Positions 25,401 through 37,817 of a DNA stretch of 64,000 bases are shown here, piece after piece; positions within the stretch are counted from its first letter, which is position 1; every line of letters begins with the position of its first letter. Source of the DNA: Hofstenia miamia (Eukaryota > Xenacoelomorpha > Acoela); assembly GCA_004352715.1 (NCBI GenBank), contig SCFE01000041.1:2015937-2079936 (forward strand), given 5' to 3'. The position numbers were made by a program, and so were the translations under genes. The notes under the pieces were generated by a model, which had not been told where the DNA came from, ran no database searches, and worked only from the letters and a program-made list of their open reading frames with translations.

Positions 25401-28400
25401 TCACCACATATCTACTTAAAATTTTAAACAGTTTTTGATTACATTACTCTTGAGGAACAATTGTAGGAGGGTTCTTAAAGCAGGGGCACAACGAGACACA
25501 TTGTTTAAAATAGAATAAATAAGAATAAATGCCATTTTCAAAGCATGAATAACTCATTCTAAGGAATATGCAAAACTGAAGTGATTGAAAGCAAGCTATA
25601 ATTTCTCACTAATTGTTGCTATATTTCTAGCTTTAGGATAAAAAATTCGGAAGAATTTGTAAATATTTTCTGTTCTTTGAAATGTGAATAAAATCTAAAT
25701 GACAATACTACAATTGTATCCCCTCAAAATAAGTCTTCGAGAGTACTTTAAAACACAGAAATGAAACATGAGCAAACATTCTTTATGAAAAAGTTAATAT
25801 TTATATAACAAGCAAAATCTCTTGATGTTCTGGAATGCATTGAAGTAATCAATGCAGTACAACATCGACTTAAATTCTCTCTAAGTAACGTCAGCTGCGA
25901 AAACCGACTGTGTAGAATGTTTGCATTGTATGCATAGTTCGCAAATAAATAGTAGCATTTCTCAGGTATATAGTAATGAATTATCTAGAATGTATCACTA
26001 TTTTGACAACCTAAATCTACAAAATTAAATTTTTTCAGCTGATTCGATTTAACAGATTATGAAGAAAGTGAGATTAAATGGAGGTTCTACTGAATTTGGC
26101 TAATTCTAAATAATTTCAACTGCATTAAGTCAGTATAAATTGCTTCCGCTAAGATACAAAGGCATAGGAAAAAATAACACATTAAATTACACCTAACAAA
26201 CAATTTAAAGATCAAATGGAATTTTGGAAAGGTCGGGTTTATTACTACATAAAACTAATACAAATTACATTTAGCAGCAATTACTAAAATTTGACTGTTA
26301 CAATTATAAGTGGTCCCCATTTAAAAAATAAAAAGTGTATACATTTTTTCAAGTCTAAAAGCAATACTTGAAAAAAGGAGAAAAACTCTAAGTTATTTGT
26401 NGTATATAGTAATGAATTATCTAGAATGTATCACTATTTTGACAACCTAAATCTACAAAATTAAATTTTTTCAGCTGATTCGATTTAACAGATTATGAAG
26501 AAAGTGAGATTAAATGGAGGTTCTACTGAATTTGGCTAATTCTAAATAATTTCAACTGCATTAAGTCAGTATAAATTGCTTCCGCTAAGATACAAAGGCA
26601 TAGGAAAAAATAACACATTAAATTACACCTAACAAACAATTTAAAGATCAAATGGAATTTTGGAAAGGTCGGGTTTATTACTACATAAAACTAATACAAA
26701 TTACATTTAGCAGCAATTACTAAAATTTGACTGTTACAATTATAAGTGGTCCCCATTTAAAAAATAAAAAGTGTGTACATTTTTTCAAGTCTAAAAGCAA
26801 TACTTGAAAAAAGGAGAAAAACTCTAAGTTATTTGTGATATGCCATAATACGCTTTGTACATTTAAAGACAAACTGGGTGCTAATGCAATTTTAATGAAA
26901 AAAGAGAATAAATTTAAGTAAAAAAAAATTAACACGAATTATAATGAAAATAAAAAGATATATTTCACGTTTAAAAAACTGTTTATTTCAAGAAAACACC
27001 TAAATGGTAAAAGGTGAGATTTCAAATTACTAATCTAATCCTAAAAATTTGCAATCTCAGTACAAAGAGCATGCCCTAATTATCATTTTTGTGAATGCAA
27101 AACACCCATAAATTAACCTTTGCTTCAGAAAAAATAATGCAATTTCGCTTTTTATGGATAAAGAAACAATGGACACAAAGGGTTAAGTTAATTGGCAAAC
27201 TTATTATTTTCATATATGAAGACATAGTAATACCGGCTAGTCTAAAAAAATAAAACGATAGGTTTCTAACACATACCCAATGATTTTAAAACAATGCTGA
27301 ACACTAGAGGTTGTGTTTAATTGAATGTCAGCAGCGAAGCAAAGCAAAATTGCATGTCTAATCAGCAGCCAATCAGCTGGTTCATTTTCCTCGCAAGGAT
27401 TTCGGCTTAATCCACAAAATGAAGTTTGCTGATTGCTGAAAATGAAACTTTTGTAACGAACATATAAGGCACTCATTATTCGTTTCAGCGAGACATCAGA
27501 TATGTACAGCTTCTTAGAACACCAATTTAAGAACATAACCACATCGGCATTATAACTGTTCCACAAACATGTTTGAAGAATTTCAGGCGTTACTTGGTTT
27601 CCCCATTTTAACCATTGCTTACAAATTTTGAAATAGTCAAATAAGTTGGTTACTACTTTGGGTGTACGAAGATAATCTGCAACAACTATTTGAAGCTTGC
27701 ATTTTTCTAAACATATATTTTAAGAAAATAATGCGATTTCTGTAATTAAAATGAAATGCAAACGCCTACGTAAAATGATATTAACCATACGTGCTTTTTA
27801 AATATAAAAAGTCAAGTTCGTTATTTTTATATTGGCTAGCACGGCATTTTATTGTCTATCATATCAAAAATAATGCATTTTATTGTACAAAAATGCGCAA
27901 CTATGCTTGGTGATGATGTTTGGAATTTCAATAAATATTTTACTCGAGTAATACCACTAAATTCTAGATCAAAGCCATCATGATAGTAGTTTCTAACAGC
28001 ACCTTGTCTTAAGAAATCAAACTTTCTACCTGACAGCACTGTTTATAATGCCTTAATTATACATACTCATGCATAAATGACTGTGATTGTTCAGATAAAA
28101 ATAAGAATCCACCTAAATCTGCAAGAGGTCAATAGATTTTTAAAAGTAAGAGTAGAAACTGTTAAAAGAATTCAATTTAATTTAAAGTACTATGATTCAA
28201 AAGTTCGTTTTAACAAAATGAACAATCGCCTGTTTCATTATTGTTGTACACAGTGGTTTGGTTTTTGTGGAGTCAANNNNNNNNNTAGCCATCATGATAG
28301 TAGTTTCTAACAGCACCTTGTCTTAAGAAATCAAATTTTCTACCTGATAGCACTGTTTATAATGCCTTAATTATACATACTCATGCATAAATGACTGTGA

Positions 28401-30549
28401 TTGTTCAGATAAAAATAAGAATCCACCTAAATCTGCAAGAGGTCAATAGATTTTTAAAAGTAAGAGTAGAAACTGTTAAAAGAATTCAATTTAATTTAAA
28501 GTACTATGATTCAAAAGTTCGTTTTAACAAAATGAACAATCGCCTGTTTCATTATTGTTGTACACAGTGGTTTGGTTTTTGTGGAGTCAAGCCCTAAACT
28601 GCTAAAAAATCATTAGGAATCAAATAAACTCATCTAATCTGTAGGTATTCTTAGGACAGAGCAATCAGTACAACCATGTGTATTGTGAATATTGTAATAT
28701 TATTTTATTAGGTCCCACAAATTTATTGGGTGAATATGTCAAGCAATCCTTTCAAGTTTATTGGGAAATACATAAACAGATAACACAATTGATTAAATTT
28801 GAAGTTTCAAATGTGGTGTTACAACTTGCTACAGCAAACTTTCGAATCATAACAATGAAATAGAAATAAACTATTCAAATTTAAAAATGTACGGTTGAAG
28901 TTTTTATTTCCTCTTCATGCGGCTTCAATTATACTACGCTTTGGATTTTAAAAGAGGTACTTACTAATTTTTAATGATAATTGATGCGTTGAAAGCATCA
29001 GTGGACGTTTTTTCTTAACAGAGTAAATGCAAGATAAAAGAATAGAAGCCAAGTTGAGCTTACATTTCTGCGCTTCTCGCAACGTCGATTGCACGTCAAT
29101 CTAAAAACCGGGTGGTAACAAAAACTGAGAGAAATTGAGATATTTTAATTAAAAATATGAGTAGCAATCAAAAATGAAACATTCTTAACCAATTTTTTCT
29201 TACGAGAACCATCAATACTAATAAAACATAAGTTTACCTTTGTTTCAAATAGCATCTGATAGAAAACTAATGCAGCGAGTAGTTTTTCACAAATATAAAT
29301 TAAACAAAGTTTTGGTGAGTCCAATAACACCTAAACATATCATATAAATTAAAAATAACAGAATGTCGTTACAAATCAAATACATGTAAATGCGACAAAT
29401 ATTCTATTCCAATATTTTAATAATTATTGCTACTTACCCTATACCTGGCTCGTATATCTCAAATTAGTACTCATTTAAAAGAAGGCCACTGCTTGAAAAT
29501 GTCAAATTGCTGATTATCCTTTTATATTTTTACATGAACCATGCACACCGAATAGCTTTGTATGTGATTTTCGTTTTGAATTTTACTGAACAAAATTTGT
29601 CGCAAAAATTTGTATTCTTCAGCATCCCTTATTCCAAATATTCGAAAATTTGAACTGTTTCTACAAATGAATTGAAGAAACAGAACACTTAGGTTAATAT
29701 ATTTTATTTAGTCATTATTGACCAACTAAAAATAAACACCAAATATTAGTTTTAAAGCTGTTTCAAAATTCTATAGATATCACAAAATTTCTAAAGTGCC
29801 TTCAATATTGGACATTGTTGCAATGAATCCACAAACCTAACGCATAGGTCATATCTGCACATGATATTCATTGCTGAGCGGGGAAGATTAGATCGCCTAC
29901 ATGAATCCACAGAGTCAATTTTAAAGAGGTGTCATTCTTAACTCACTGAGCTTCATTCTTGTAGCAACAAGCAGGCAGCTGCTTTGGAGTTGAATTTTTC
30001 TTACTAAAGTTCAGTAGCACCTCATGATTCCAGAAATCTAGAACATCGAGTTTCAATTCTGCTTTGAACAACTTTCAATAACTTCATCTGAAATCCTATT
30101 ATATCGTTATTATATTATTTTCATTGAATATTAGCACAAAAACAATTTTTGACGACAACATATGATTGATCATGAACACGCACAAATTTGTTGTCTATAT
30201 GATGTATTAAGTACATCTATGTAGAATTTCTACAATTAAAGACATTGCGAGTTTACAAATTCACTTAAGAATCATTTCTATAAAAAGTAACAACGTTATA
30301 TTCCCTAAATATAAAAATAGAAATGAATAACCTGTAATTTGAAAAATCCCATTATCGCCCGATAGATGTCGTCACTAAGCCGTACATTCATAATTAAATG
30401 ACTATCGATGATTAAAACAGCCACACTTGCAAACAAATATTCCTCTTTGTAACAATTCTTGTTCTTTATCAACTTTTGAAACATAGTATTTGCTGTAAGG
30501 AAGTCTTCCTTTAAAATAATTTCGTAAATGTTCCTTAGCGTAACGGACA
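22416..30549 (-). CDS. Spliced gene, probable Lines (LINS1) homologue, 5' incomplete
   Basis: Six minus-strand exons join without a phase conflict: 30332-30549, 29238-29330, 28965-29100, 27955-28029, 27277-27706 and 22416-22701 (stop 22416-22418). Acceptors end in TTAG, TTTAG, TTTTAG, GTCAG, TTTAG and TTTAG; donors begin GTTATT, GTAAAC, GTAAGT, GTATTA and GTATGT. Together they encode 411 residues. The protein is helical and Leu-rich. Its last exon has LLDLLISPETEFLLYFARYLK-type sequence (split here: LLDLLISPETEF, then LLYFARYLK), which I associate with the Lines C-terminal domain. LINS family proteins are longer (human about 757), so N-terminal exons are missing, perhaps in the 30691-30882 gap or upstream. 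AATAAA lies at 22402-22407. The splice structure is well supported; the family name is less certain. Exon 4 is partly repeated at 28287-28343 by an assembly duplication. Confidence 0.65.
22841..25172 (+). mobile_element. piggyBac element, complete ends
   Basis: A 2,332-bp element with inverted ends CCCTAAGAGAACGAG (22841-22855) and the reverse complement CCCTAAGAGGACGAG (25172-25158), 14 of 15 matching. It is flanked by TTAA on both sides (22837-22840 and 25173-25176), the piggyBac target. It lies in the last intron of the LINS-like gene, about 140 bp upstream of that intron's acceptor and in the opposite orientation. The interior is a broken transposase gene. Confidence 0.92.
23247..25150 (+). 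pseudogene. piggyBac transposase, multiply frameshifted
   Basis: Recognisable blocks appear in order across frames: YWKSKPRIPKVDDVMSRDTF then ETIRG (about 23945-24020), the GKVVLRFANTMP block (about 24250-24285), NFKLFYDNWYK with the catalytic Asp of the DNW/DNF motif (about 24286-24318), LNSKQVTLLSTFAVGSF (about 24448-24500) and VVELYNKHMGYVDEIN (about 24560-24607), where the family has GGVD. A Cys-containing tail follows (RCEVLQ, FCNKY; about 24880-24930), a remnant of the C-terminal zinc domain. Several stops and frameshifts separate the blocks. It is a dead gene related to PGBD-type transposases. Confidence 0.88.
25966..26836. repeat. Direct duplication of 435 bp around one N
   Basis: 25966-26400 and 26402-26836 are the same sequence at offset 436, with one difference seen (GTATAC versus GTGTAC). 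They meet at the single N at 26401. Probably an unmerged contig overlap. It lies in the last intron of the LINS-like gene. Confidence 0.9.
27973..28590. repeat. Direct duplication of 304 bp around a 9-N gap
   Basis: 27973-28276 and 28287-28590 match at offset 314 with two differences seen (near 28022 and 28036 in the left copy). N 28277-28285 lies between. The left copy contains most of LINS-like exon 4; the right copy contains only a truncated version of it, as expected from an assembly artefact. Confidence 0.9.
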
Positions 30550-30644
30550 CTAACAAATTGATTTGAAATTGTAATTTTAATGATATATATGATATGGGAT
30601 ATATGATATATATGATATATGATATATGAACATAGCTTTAGAAT

Positions 30645-30646
<2 letters not shown>

Positions 30647-30683
<37 letters not shown>

Positions 30684-30912
30684 GCAAAACNNNNNNNNNN
30701 NNNNNNNNNNNNNNNNNNNNNNNNNNNNNNNNNNNNNNNNNNNNNNNNNNNNNNNNNNNNNNNNNNNNNNNNNNNNNNNNNNNNNNNNNNNNNNNNNNNN
30801 NNNNNNNNNNNNNNNNNNNNNNNNNNNNNNNNNNNNNNNNNNNNNNNNNNNNNNNNNNNNNNNNNNNNNNNNNNNNNNNNNNTATATATATATATATATA
30901 TAGTAGCAAAAC
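30647..30912. repeat. (TA)n microsatellite with gap
   Basis: TA runs at about 30647-30680 and 30883-30902 are both followed by GTAGCAAAAC. The N-run 30691-30882 lies between the two copies. This is most simply one locus represented twice. Confidence 0.85.
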
Positions 30913-31417
30913 AGTTTAAATTAAATTAAAAATTATGTTCAAAAAAATTAACTGTTTAATCTATAATCTGGTGAAGTTAAATGATTTAAAATAGATTTAC
31001 AAACATCATTTAGTTTTTAGCTATAAATTATGTACAAAAATCATTTTTAAAAGCGTTTATAAAACATTAGAGCAAGCGGTGCTTATGCATTGAAGAACCA
31101 CAATGCCCAAATGAAACCCTGCCATTAATAGACTAAATAAAAAGAAGTTTTCTCAGATAAATTTCATGAAAATGCTCGTCCACATTTCCCAAGAAGAGAA
31201 AAAAAGTCAAGTTGCAATTTGACACATAGTATTCGTAATGTCTAGCTTTTAAACTAACGTTTAAAATATTTTGTTTAAAGAGGCTTACAATTTACAAAAT
31301 TAATACTTAGAATGTACAACACTGATATAGAATATAATAAATAAAATCAAATACTGTAATCTAGTGATTCAAACCTTAAATAATTTTTGCAGCCCTACCA
31401 TCAGCTTAGTTGGCATT

Positions 31418-34008
31418 CAAGGAGTGCATAATAACAGGACATGACACCGAAAATATTATTTAAAACTTAAGGGCTGGCTTGATAATTTTATAATTTTGTT
31501 GCAAAATCGAGTAGTGTGACAGATGTTGTTTACGTTTTTATTCCCATCTAATTCGTAATAATATTTACATGTCTTGAAAAACATGGTGCTTTATGATTAT
31601 GAAAAATTATTTGATCGATGTAGGATAAATCATTCCCATTGGATAAAATACAAATGCTGTTGATGTTGTTCACCCAAAAAATAATCAGTAAAATACTCAT
31701 TATAAGTTTACCAATTGTAATGGGGATGAAATGTTCTGTTGGTGGATGCGAAACCAGATATGATACTATCAGAAATAAGTCCATTGTAACGTTAAACAAA
31801 GGAATTTCAAATTACAATTTCCCAAAAGACCCTGAAAAATGTCGTAGATGGCTAAATGCGCATTCCAAATATCATTGATTGCAAAAACTTAACAATCAAC
31901 ATGGGCGTTTGCCAAAAGCACTGGCCTGACAATGCTATTTTTAAAAGAAGTGGAGTTCCTGCAAACCCTCCTTCTGTTTTTCCCAACGTGCCGCCTTCCA
32001 TTATTCCTAATCCAGCTGCAAATGTTCGCTCAAGTGCGTTATGAAAGCCAAAGAGTTTGAAGAGGAATTAAAAAAACGTGTTCCTGACAACATATTTCTT
32101 TCCCTTTCTCAAAGTGACAATTTTTTTGTGATAACAAGCATGCATCTTGATGGTCCTATATTTGACTGGATCATTTTTCTCAAACGAAATACAGTAAAAT
32201 CCTTATAAAATCTTCATTCAAGTAATGCACCAAATTTTTTGTTTATTTACAGAATCTTTACATGCATGTCACGCAAACACTAGATTTTAACTTATTTAAC
32301 CGAAACAATTAAGTAAAATATCATTTATATTTGTAAGGATTTTATTGTCCTTTGCAGACATCTTCACAGTCAGAAGAAATTTCTTTCAATTATGAATCTT
32401 TTTTCAAATTGACCAGTGTCAAGCATCCCGCTATTGGATCTATAAAATTTTGGAGTCAACTTACCGAACTTATACATTACGTTTCNNNNNNNNNNNNNNN
32501 NNNNNNNNNNNNNNNNNNNNNNNNNNNNNNNNNNNNNNNNNNNNNNNNNNNNNNNNNNNNNNNNNNNNNNNNNNNNNNNNNNNNNNNNNNNNNNNNNNNN
32601 NNNNNNNNNNNNNNNNNNNNNNNNNNNNNNNNNNNNNNNNNNNNNNNNNNNNNNNNNNNNNNNNNNNNNNNNNNNNNNNNNNNNNNNNNNNNNNNNNNNN
32701 NNNNNNNNNNNNNNNNNNNNNNNNNNNNNNNNNNNNNNNNNNNNNNNNNNNNNNNNNNNNNNNNNNNNNNNNNNNNNNNNNNNNNNNNNNNNNNNNNNNN
32801 NNNNNNNNNNNNNNNNNNNNNNNNNNNNNNNNNNAATTTATAATTGCCCAACTTAGGTGCGCACCTTGCAACGAATAACGTCGGTTTAAAAATCTACAGA
32901 AGAAAACGACTTTTTTATTTCATTTTTTTCTAAATTACCACAGCGATAAAAAAACTGTTGGTTAATTATTGATGAAATTTATATTAAGCCGTCATTGGTG
33001 TACAGAGGAGGCAGCATCTTTGGTCAAGCTTTGGACGATGTTAACAAATTAGCTCACACAATACTCGCAATAATGGTCAACCCTTTCTTTTCCAATTCAT
33101 GTCAAAATTTCATTTTATCATCTTTTTCAACAAGATGATCTTGAAGGTCAGTTTGGCCATTTTCGACAATCTTTGGGTGGCAAGATTACATTACAAACGC
33201 AGATGTAATGTTTATTCATAACATAGATAGAGCAAAACTGCTTTTGGAGTTAGGGGAGCATTTTAGTTGGTCTGACAGTGTTCATTCTTGCCATTTATGT
33301 ACTCTTCAATTTCTTGAAGATGATGTTAATATATTAGATAATTTAATGAACTACGTCAGTGAAATTAGCTCAGATGAAAAGAGGTGTCTCTATTACATTT
33401 GTGGATATGTTGGTTCAACAGAAATACTGCTTTTTTCTCATGAACATCCGTCTGAACCCGATGCCTTTTTTACTAATTTAAACCGAGGAGGATTGCACCA
33501 TCCATCACATGATTTTGTGGAATACGTGTTTTGCTGCTACTCTTACTTTACCAAATCTAAAACGAAATATTGCCAAAATCGTTTATATAATTTTCTTCAA
33601 GAAATTGGTCTACACCAAAATCTGTACTTATGAAGTTGATTAATATTTTTCTTAAAGGACTATCGGTTTTGAATAAGGCACAGCAAAGTAATGCTAGAAA
33701 GTTAACCAATAATTAATTTAAATTTTGTAAAATGAATATAATCTTTAATGCTTTTTAATCAAGGCGTAATTTACCGGTTATCTTACATGTAACATTTGAT
33801 TTTTATTTATAAAATAATGATGTCGCATTACAATACTGATGTAGCTATTAGATATATATAGTGATTTTGTAATTTTAAAAACATCTAAATGCTATAAATT
33901 TCAGTGTATGAAAAATATCATTCTGGCATGAAAATAAAAAATATTGAGCCAGCCCTCAAGTTTTAAGTGAGATTTTCGGTGGCATGTCCTGTTATAATGT
34001 ACTCCTTG
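31418..34008 (+). mobile_element. P-element-like transposon with intact ends
   Basis: The ends are CAAGGAGTGCAT (31418) and, on the opposite strand, CAAGGAGTACAT (34008 downward). Inverted repeats extend about 70 bp through the shared AACAGGACATG and GGGCTGGCT blocks. A perfect 8-bp direct duplication, TTGGCATT, flanks the element (31410-31417 and 34009-34016). CA...TG ends with 8-bp duplications are characteristic of P elements. It carries a THAP-type transposase in pieces and an internal 349-N gap (32486-32834). It lies 82 bp beyond the stop codon of the NDUFAF8-like gene, so it may sit in that gene's 3' untranslated region. Confidence 0.92.
31720..33633 (+). pseudogene. P-type THAP transposase, broken
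   Basis: From ATG 31720 a THAP zinc finger begins: KCSVGGC (C-x4-C), then NYNFPKDPEKCRRWLN. After one frame change near 31860 it finishes with the VCQKHWP pair (C-x2-H). A proline-rich linker and FNYESFFKL then lead to the gap 32486-32834. Beyond it come GQALDDVNKLAHTILAI (about 33020-33075), QQDDLEGQFGHFRQSLGG (33128-33180, the family's LExxFxxxRxxGG block), YYICGYVGSTE (about 33391-33425) and LNRGGLHHPSHDFVEYVF (33478-33530). At least three frame changes make the reading frame defunct. A short spliced exon structure could account for one of them, but not all. Confidence 0.85.
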
Positions 34009-34097
34009 TTGGCATTTTAGAGTACAGTTGTGCAAAATTATCTGATATTTGTTAATATGCATTTAACTACAATTTCAAATAATTACACGAAGTCGTA

Positions 34098-34298
34098 TTA
34101 AAATCGTCGGTTAATTGATTTTGCATATTTTCGAATACAGGATTGGAGATTTTCAAATTCTTTAGCGCAGACGTCTTTGGTGATAGAATTTATGTTGGTT
34201 GAAACGCATTTCCCATATGAGAATGCCTCCGGCGAACACTTGCTAAGGGCGAGCGAATACTGGGACAGTTTGAGGTTGCGAGATAGTGAGGTTGGCAT
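34098..34298 (-). CDS. NDUFAF8: NDUFAF8-like complex I assembly factor
   Basis: A 66-residue protein with two exact CX9C pairs: C SPEAFSYGK C and C AKEFENLQS C. Human NDUFAF8 (74 residues) has the same arrangement, with AAYGRCV and CAREFEALRSC in the matching places. The human factor works with NDUFAF5 in early mitochondrial complex I assembly; twin CX9C proteins are normally imported into the intermembrane space by the Mia40 route. I chose ATG 34296-34298. The frame is open upstream to a TTTTAG acceptor ending at 34319, so the transcript probably begins at 34318 after splicing. That leader would contain an out-of-frame ATG TAA (minimal upstream frame). No AATAAA lies between the stop and the P element 82 bp downstream; the first is inside the element near 33802. 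Confidence 0.85.
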   Translation of the reverse strand: MPTSLSRNLKLSQYSLALSKCSPEAFSYGKCVSTNINSITKDVCAKEFENLQSCIRKYAKSINRRF

Positions 34299-34322
34299 AT
34301 GAGAATTACATCTTTTCACTAA

Positions 34323-35680
34323 AATATAACAACAGTATGAACAAATATATAAAAATTGTAATGGATAATGTAAATTTACAACTAAACGAACAATCCACAG
34401 AAATACCTTAAAATAATAGTAAGCTTGGGAGTATCTATAAACCCTGCTTAGATAGGCTACATTTGAAATATTTTTGGAATTACTAATTACAAAGTAAAAA
34501 ATAAAAATAAAGCATTTTTAAACATTTTAATTTAAAATTCATTTTATCCTCGGGCATTGCGATTTCAAATTTTCAATGGGGCTGGGTGATCCATCTACAT
34601 AAAAAGAAACAATTAAGCCGGGATTTTTTCACTTTTAAAACCAAGAGCACCTCCTCATAAAATCTATCTTCTTTTTATCACCAAGCAGCGAAACTTGGAT
34701 GAACTATAAGACTACATTTGAGTGAATACTAAGAAACATAAAATTTGATATTTTGATACTGTGGCGTCGTAATGACTGAGGAAGCACCTCCACCCTGTTG
34801 AAATAGTGTTAAAGTTAGTTGTTACTGTCAGCGCTTTTGATTTCTTCATTACCTCAACATTAGGAATGGTGAGAATATAAAAATTTTTAAAATAATTGAA
34901 ATATTTAATGAAAAACCGTAATTTTTTTCAAGAACTTCACATACAGCACTATACTTTAGCACAAATTTCCAACATTACGTTCGAGGACTTTCACCAACAG
35001 TTATTTCCAAATTTCATGATAGGCTTGGAGTAAATCTGTTAAAATGTAATACACAATGATTCTATAAATTCAAATAACATGCAGTTAATGCTAAAATTTC
35101 AAAATAGTTTTAAAGATAAATCAACCAACTTCAGCAGTGATATATACAAAAAAACAAAATAAGTTAAAATCTTTTAATTAACTAGTTGGGCAACAACTGC
35201 TTTTAAAAGATCAGGCAAACAAAACGAAGATGTCACACATCCATTAAGCAAACATCATTTATTAATTTCTAGCTCCTTAAAAGCATTTTAAGAAAGTTAG
35301 AGAATGAAACACATGTCAAGTGATAAGCAAACAAGTTTTCAAAGAGAATATTTATAACTGTCATACAGACTAAATATATACTTTTCATTAGCCACTTGGA
35401 TACTGAAAAATTTTAATGGGCAGCCAGATATTTTTTATATTTTCACTAAATAATTCTAAAAATTTCAATTCACAATCAAGAAAATTAGTAACTCTTTATG
35501 ATATAGTAACTCATTTTGTTATACTAAAAATTGGTTATGTTGATTTGGAGGTTTTGTTTCCTTAGCATGACTTGTCAAAATAAAACAATTCTCGAAAGAA
35601 AGGTAGATTTTGCTTTGGAAGTTTGTTGTTGTTTAGGGAAATTATATTCTTTAGAATTTCTTTTTAATGTTTTATCTATN

Positions 35681-35715
<35 letters not shown>

Positions 35716-37817
35716 ATTGTAAAATTTGTTTGTAAATCAAATGACTGAAAAAATACTATTTAAACTATTATCTATATGTGATAAACTGCTTAACAGAATA
35801 TTTCTTGGAATAGTATACTTACAGCTTCTCAGTCGTAGATCAAACGAAGCAATAAAGTTTTTCTTTCAAATTAGTCAGAATTTAAATGCAACTTCAACAT
35901 GAAACCCCGAAAAGCTCGTCTGCTAATTTCTGTTTGGACGAGGGCTCACATTGGTTTTCGAGAAATTTGTTGCAGCAAGAGCGGAACCGGCGTAACTAAC
36001 ACTCAAAACAACTGCCTTATTTTTAAAAAAATTTAATTCATTTTTCTGCTTCAATTAATGAATTTTAAGATTTTCAGCAAGTACTTGTATTCTTCAAATC
36101 AGTTATGTTTTTAAGTAGTTTGAATCGGTTCGGCTTAGAAATGTAAAACGGCTCAACTTTCTTTCTTGTTCAAATTCCAAAAATATTCACAAAAAATAAA
36201 CACTAATACCACAAAACAGGAATAGAGGCATTCGTCAAATAATTAGAGGAAAGTAAAAAAATTTTCTAGTTTTCAGAATACAAAAAATAATATTTAAACA
36301 TTTGATGGATTTTTGCGCATAACTTTTTTTGCAGAACTTCCGCTGCCTCAATGTTTGGTGACTTTTCATATTTTTTACTACTGAGTTGGAATACATTGAT
36401 TTAATTACGTTTCGTGTGTGGTTTTTCTGAAAAATGGTTTTGTCAGGGGCCGCTGTGACAGTATTTCATGTAATGATTTTGACGCCTGTCTGTGATCGTA
36501 TTGGACTTTGAAAATCGTTTCTATTGTTCTAATTTGCATTGCCCTTTACATTTCGTGAGCATCTGAATTTAATTTTATAATTTATATGTATATTTTCTAT
36601 CAATACCAATTTTTTAAAACAGAACAATAAAAACAATGGAATACAATAGAAAACAATAGAAAATAAAAAACAAATTTTTCACTTTTTACCAGTGCTGCTC
36701 AGTTCAATGAGATACTTAGAAACTTTTTCTTCCTCTTTGAATTATTTGTTGAATTCAAATACATAATAGTTTATTTTAAGTGGATGCATCGGAGTTTATA
36801 CGAAAACCTGAGAATCTAATTATAGGAGTCTCATTCCGTCACGCTGTACACAATGGTTCATCTACAGAATTTTACATTGGGTGCCTTTGCAATATGTGTG
36901 ACAGTCAATAACAATCCAGAAATGTTCCGAGGTCTAAATAATGCGACAATAATGCTAAGTCTGAGAGATAATTGCATGCAATTATCTGATCCCGTAACAC
37001 TTCTTTTGCAGAGTTGAAACTATTAGTAAAACTATCATTGATGTCAGAAAGATAATCCTAGACAATTGTCGATGAGCAAAATATATCTGACAATAATTGC
37101 TTGTAATTGCTCATGTAAGAACTGAACTTTTCATGCAATTTAGTGTTCATCTGTAACTGTTGTTATTGTCTCAAAATATTTACAAAAACTTCATGCCCAC
37201 TTTTACAGAAACCTAACAATCGCTATTGTTTAAATCGACTGTTGTATTATACTTGTACTCTACCTTGACCTCTCTGAGCAAAAATTATATCTTTCCTACT
37301 TCAGAAACAAAAAAACTCACTTTTGAGTGCATCGAAAATTTCAAAAAAACACGATTTTTGAAGTTTCCATCATGAAAAACCACCTGTTGTGGCCACCTGC
37401 TAGTACCTACGGATTATTTTTCCCTTCAAATCAACTCCAAATGAGCAAGAATACTTCTTGACCAAGTTTCATTTAAATTGGATTAGTAGAACCGGAGTTA
37501 TGAAGGGTGGCGGAATCCGCCCCGGTATTACACCAGCCAAAAACATCGGGTATATATAAGGTAAAATGAATTATACTATAATACTCTTTTAAGCTGTTTT
37601 GTATAATAAACATCATCCCATAGAAGAAAACAACTAAAACACACAGCTTCCTTTCTATTGTGATGCAAAAATAGTTTCACTAGAGAACACTTTGCAAATT
37701 GAATGCAGTATTTTTAAAAATAATTGATCAATAAAAATGCATCTTTGTGCTTATAAAATTTAAAACCTCAAACAATTACATGTTGAGATTTTTACTGGTA
37801 TATGCAGGCATGCACTA
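34323..37817. other. Intergenic sequence
   Basis: AT-rich, no gene recognised. Contains a (TA)n run at 35681-35712 preceded by a single N (35680). The block 37370-37560 is more GC-rich, and includes ACCGGAGTTATGAAGG and GGCGGAATCCGCCCCGG. Sequences of this look recur in dispersed animal repeats, but I cannot assign it. Confidence 0.4.
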
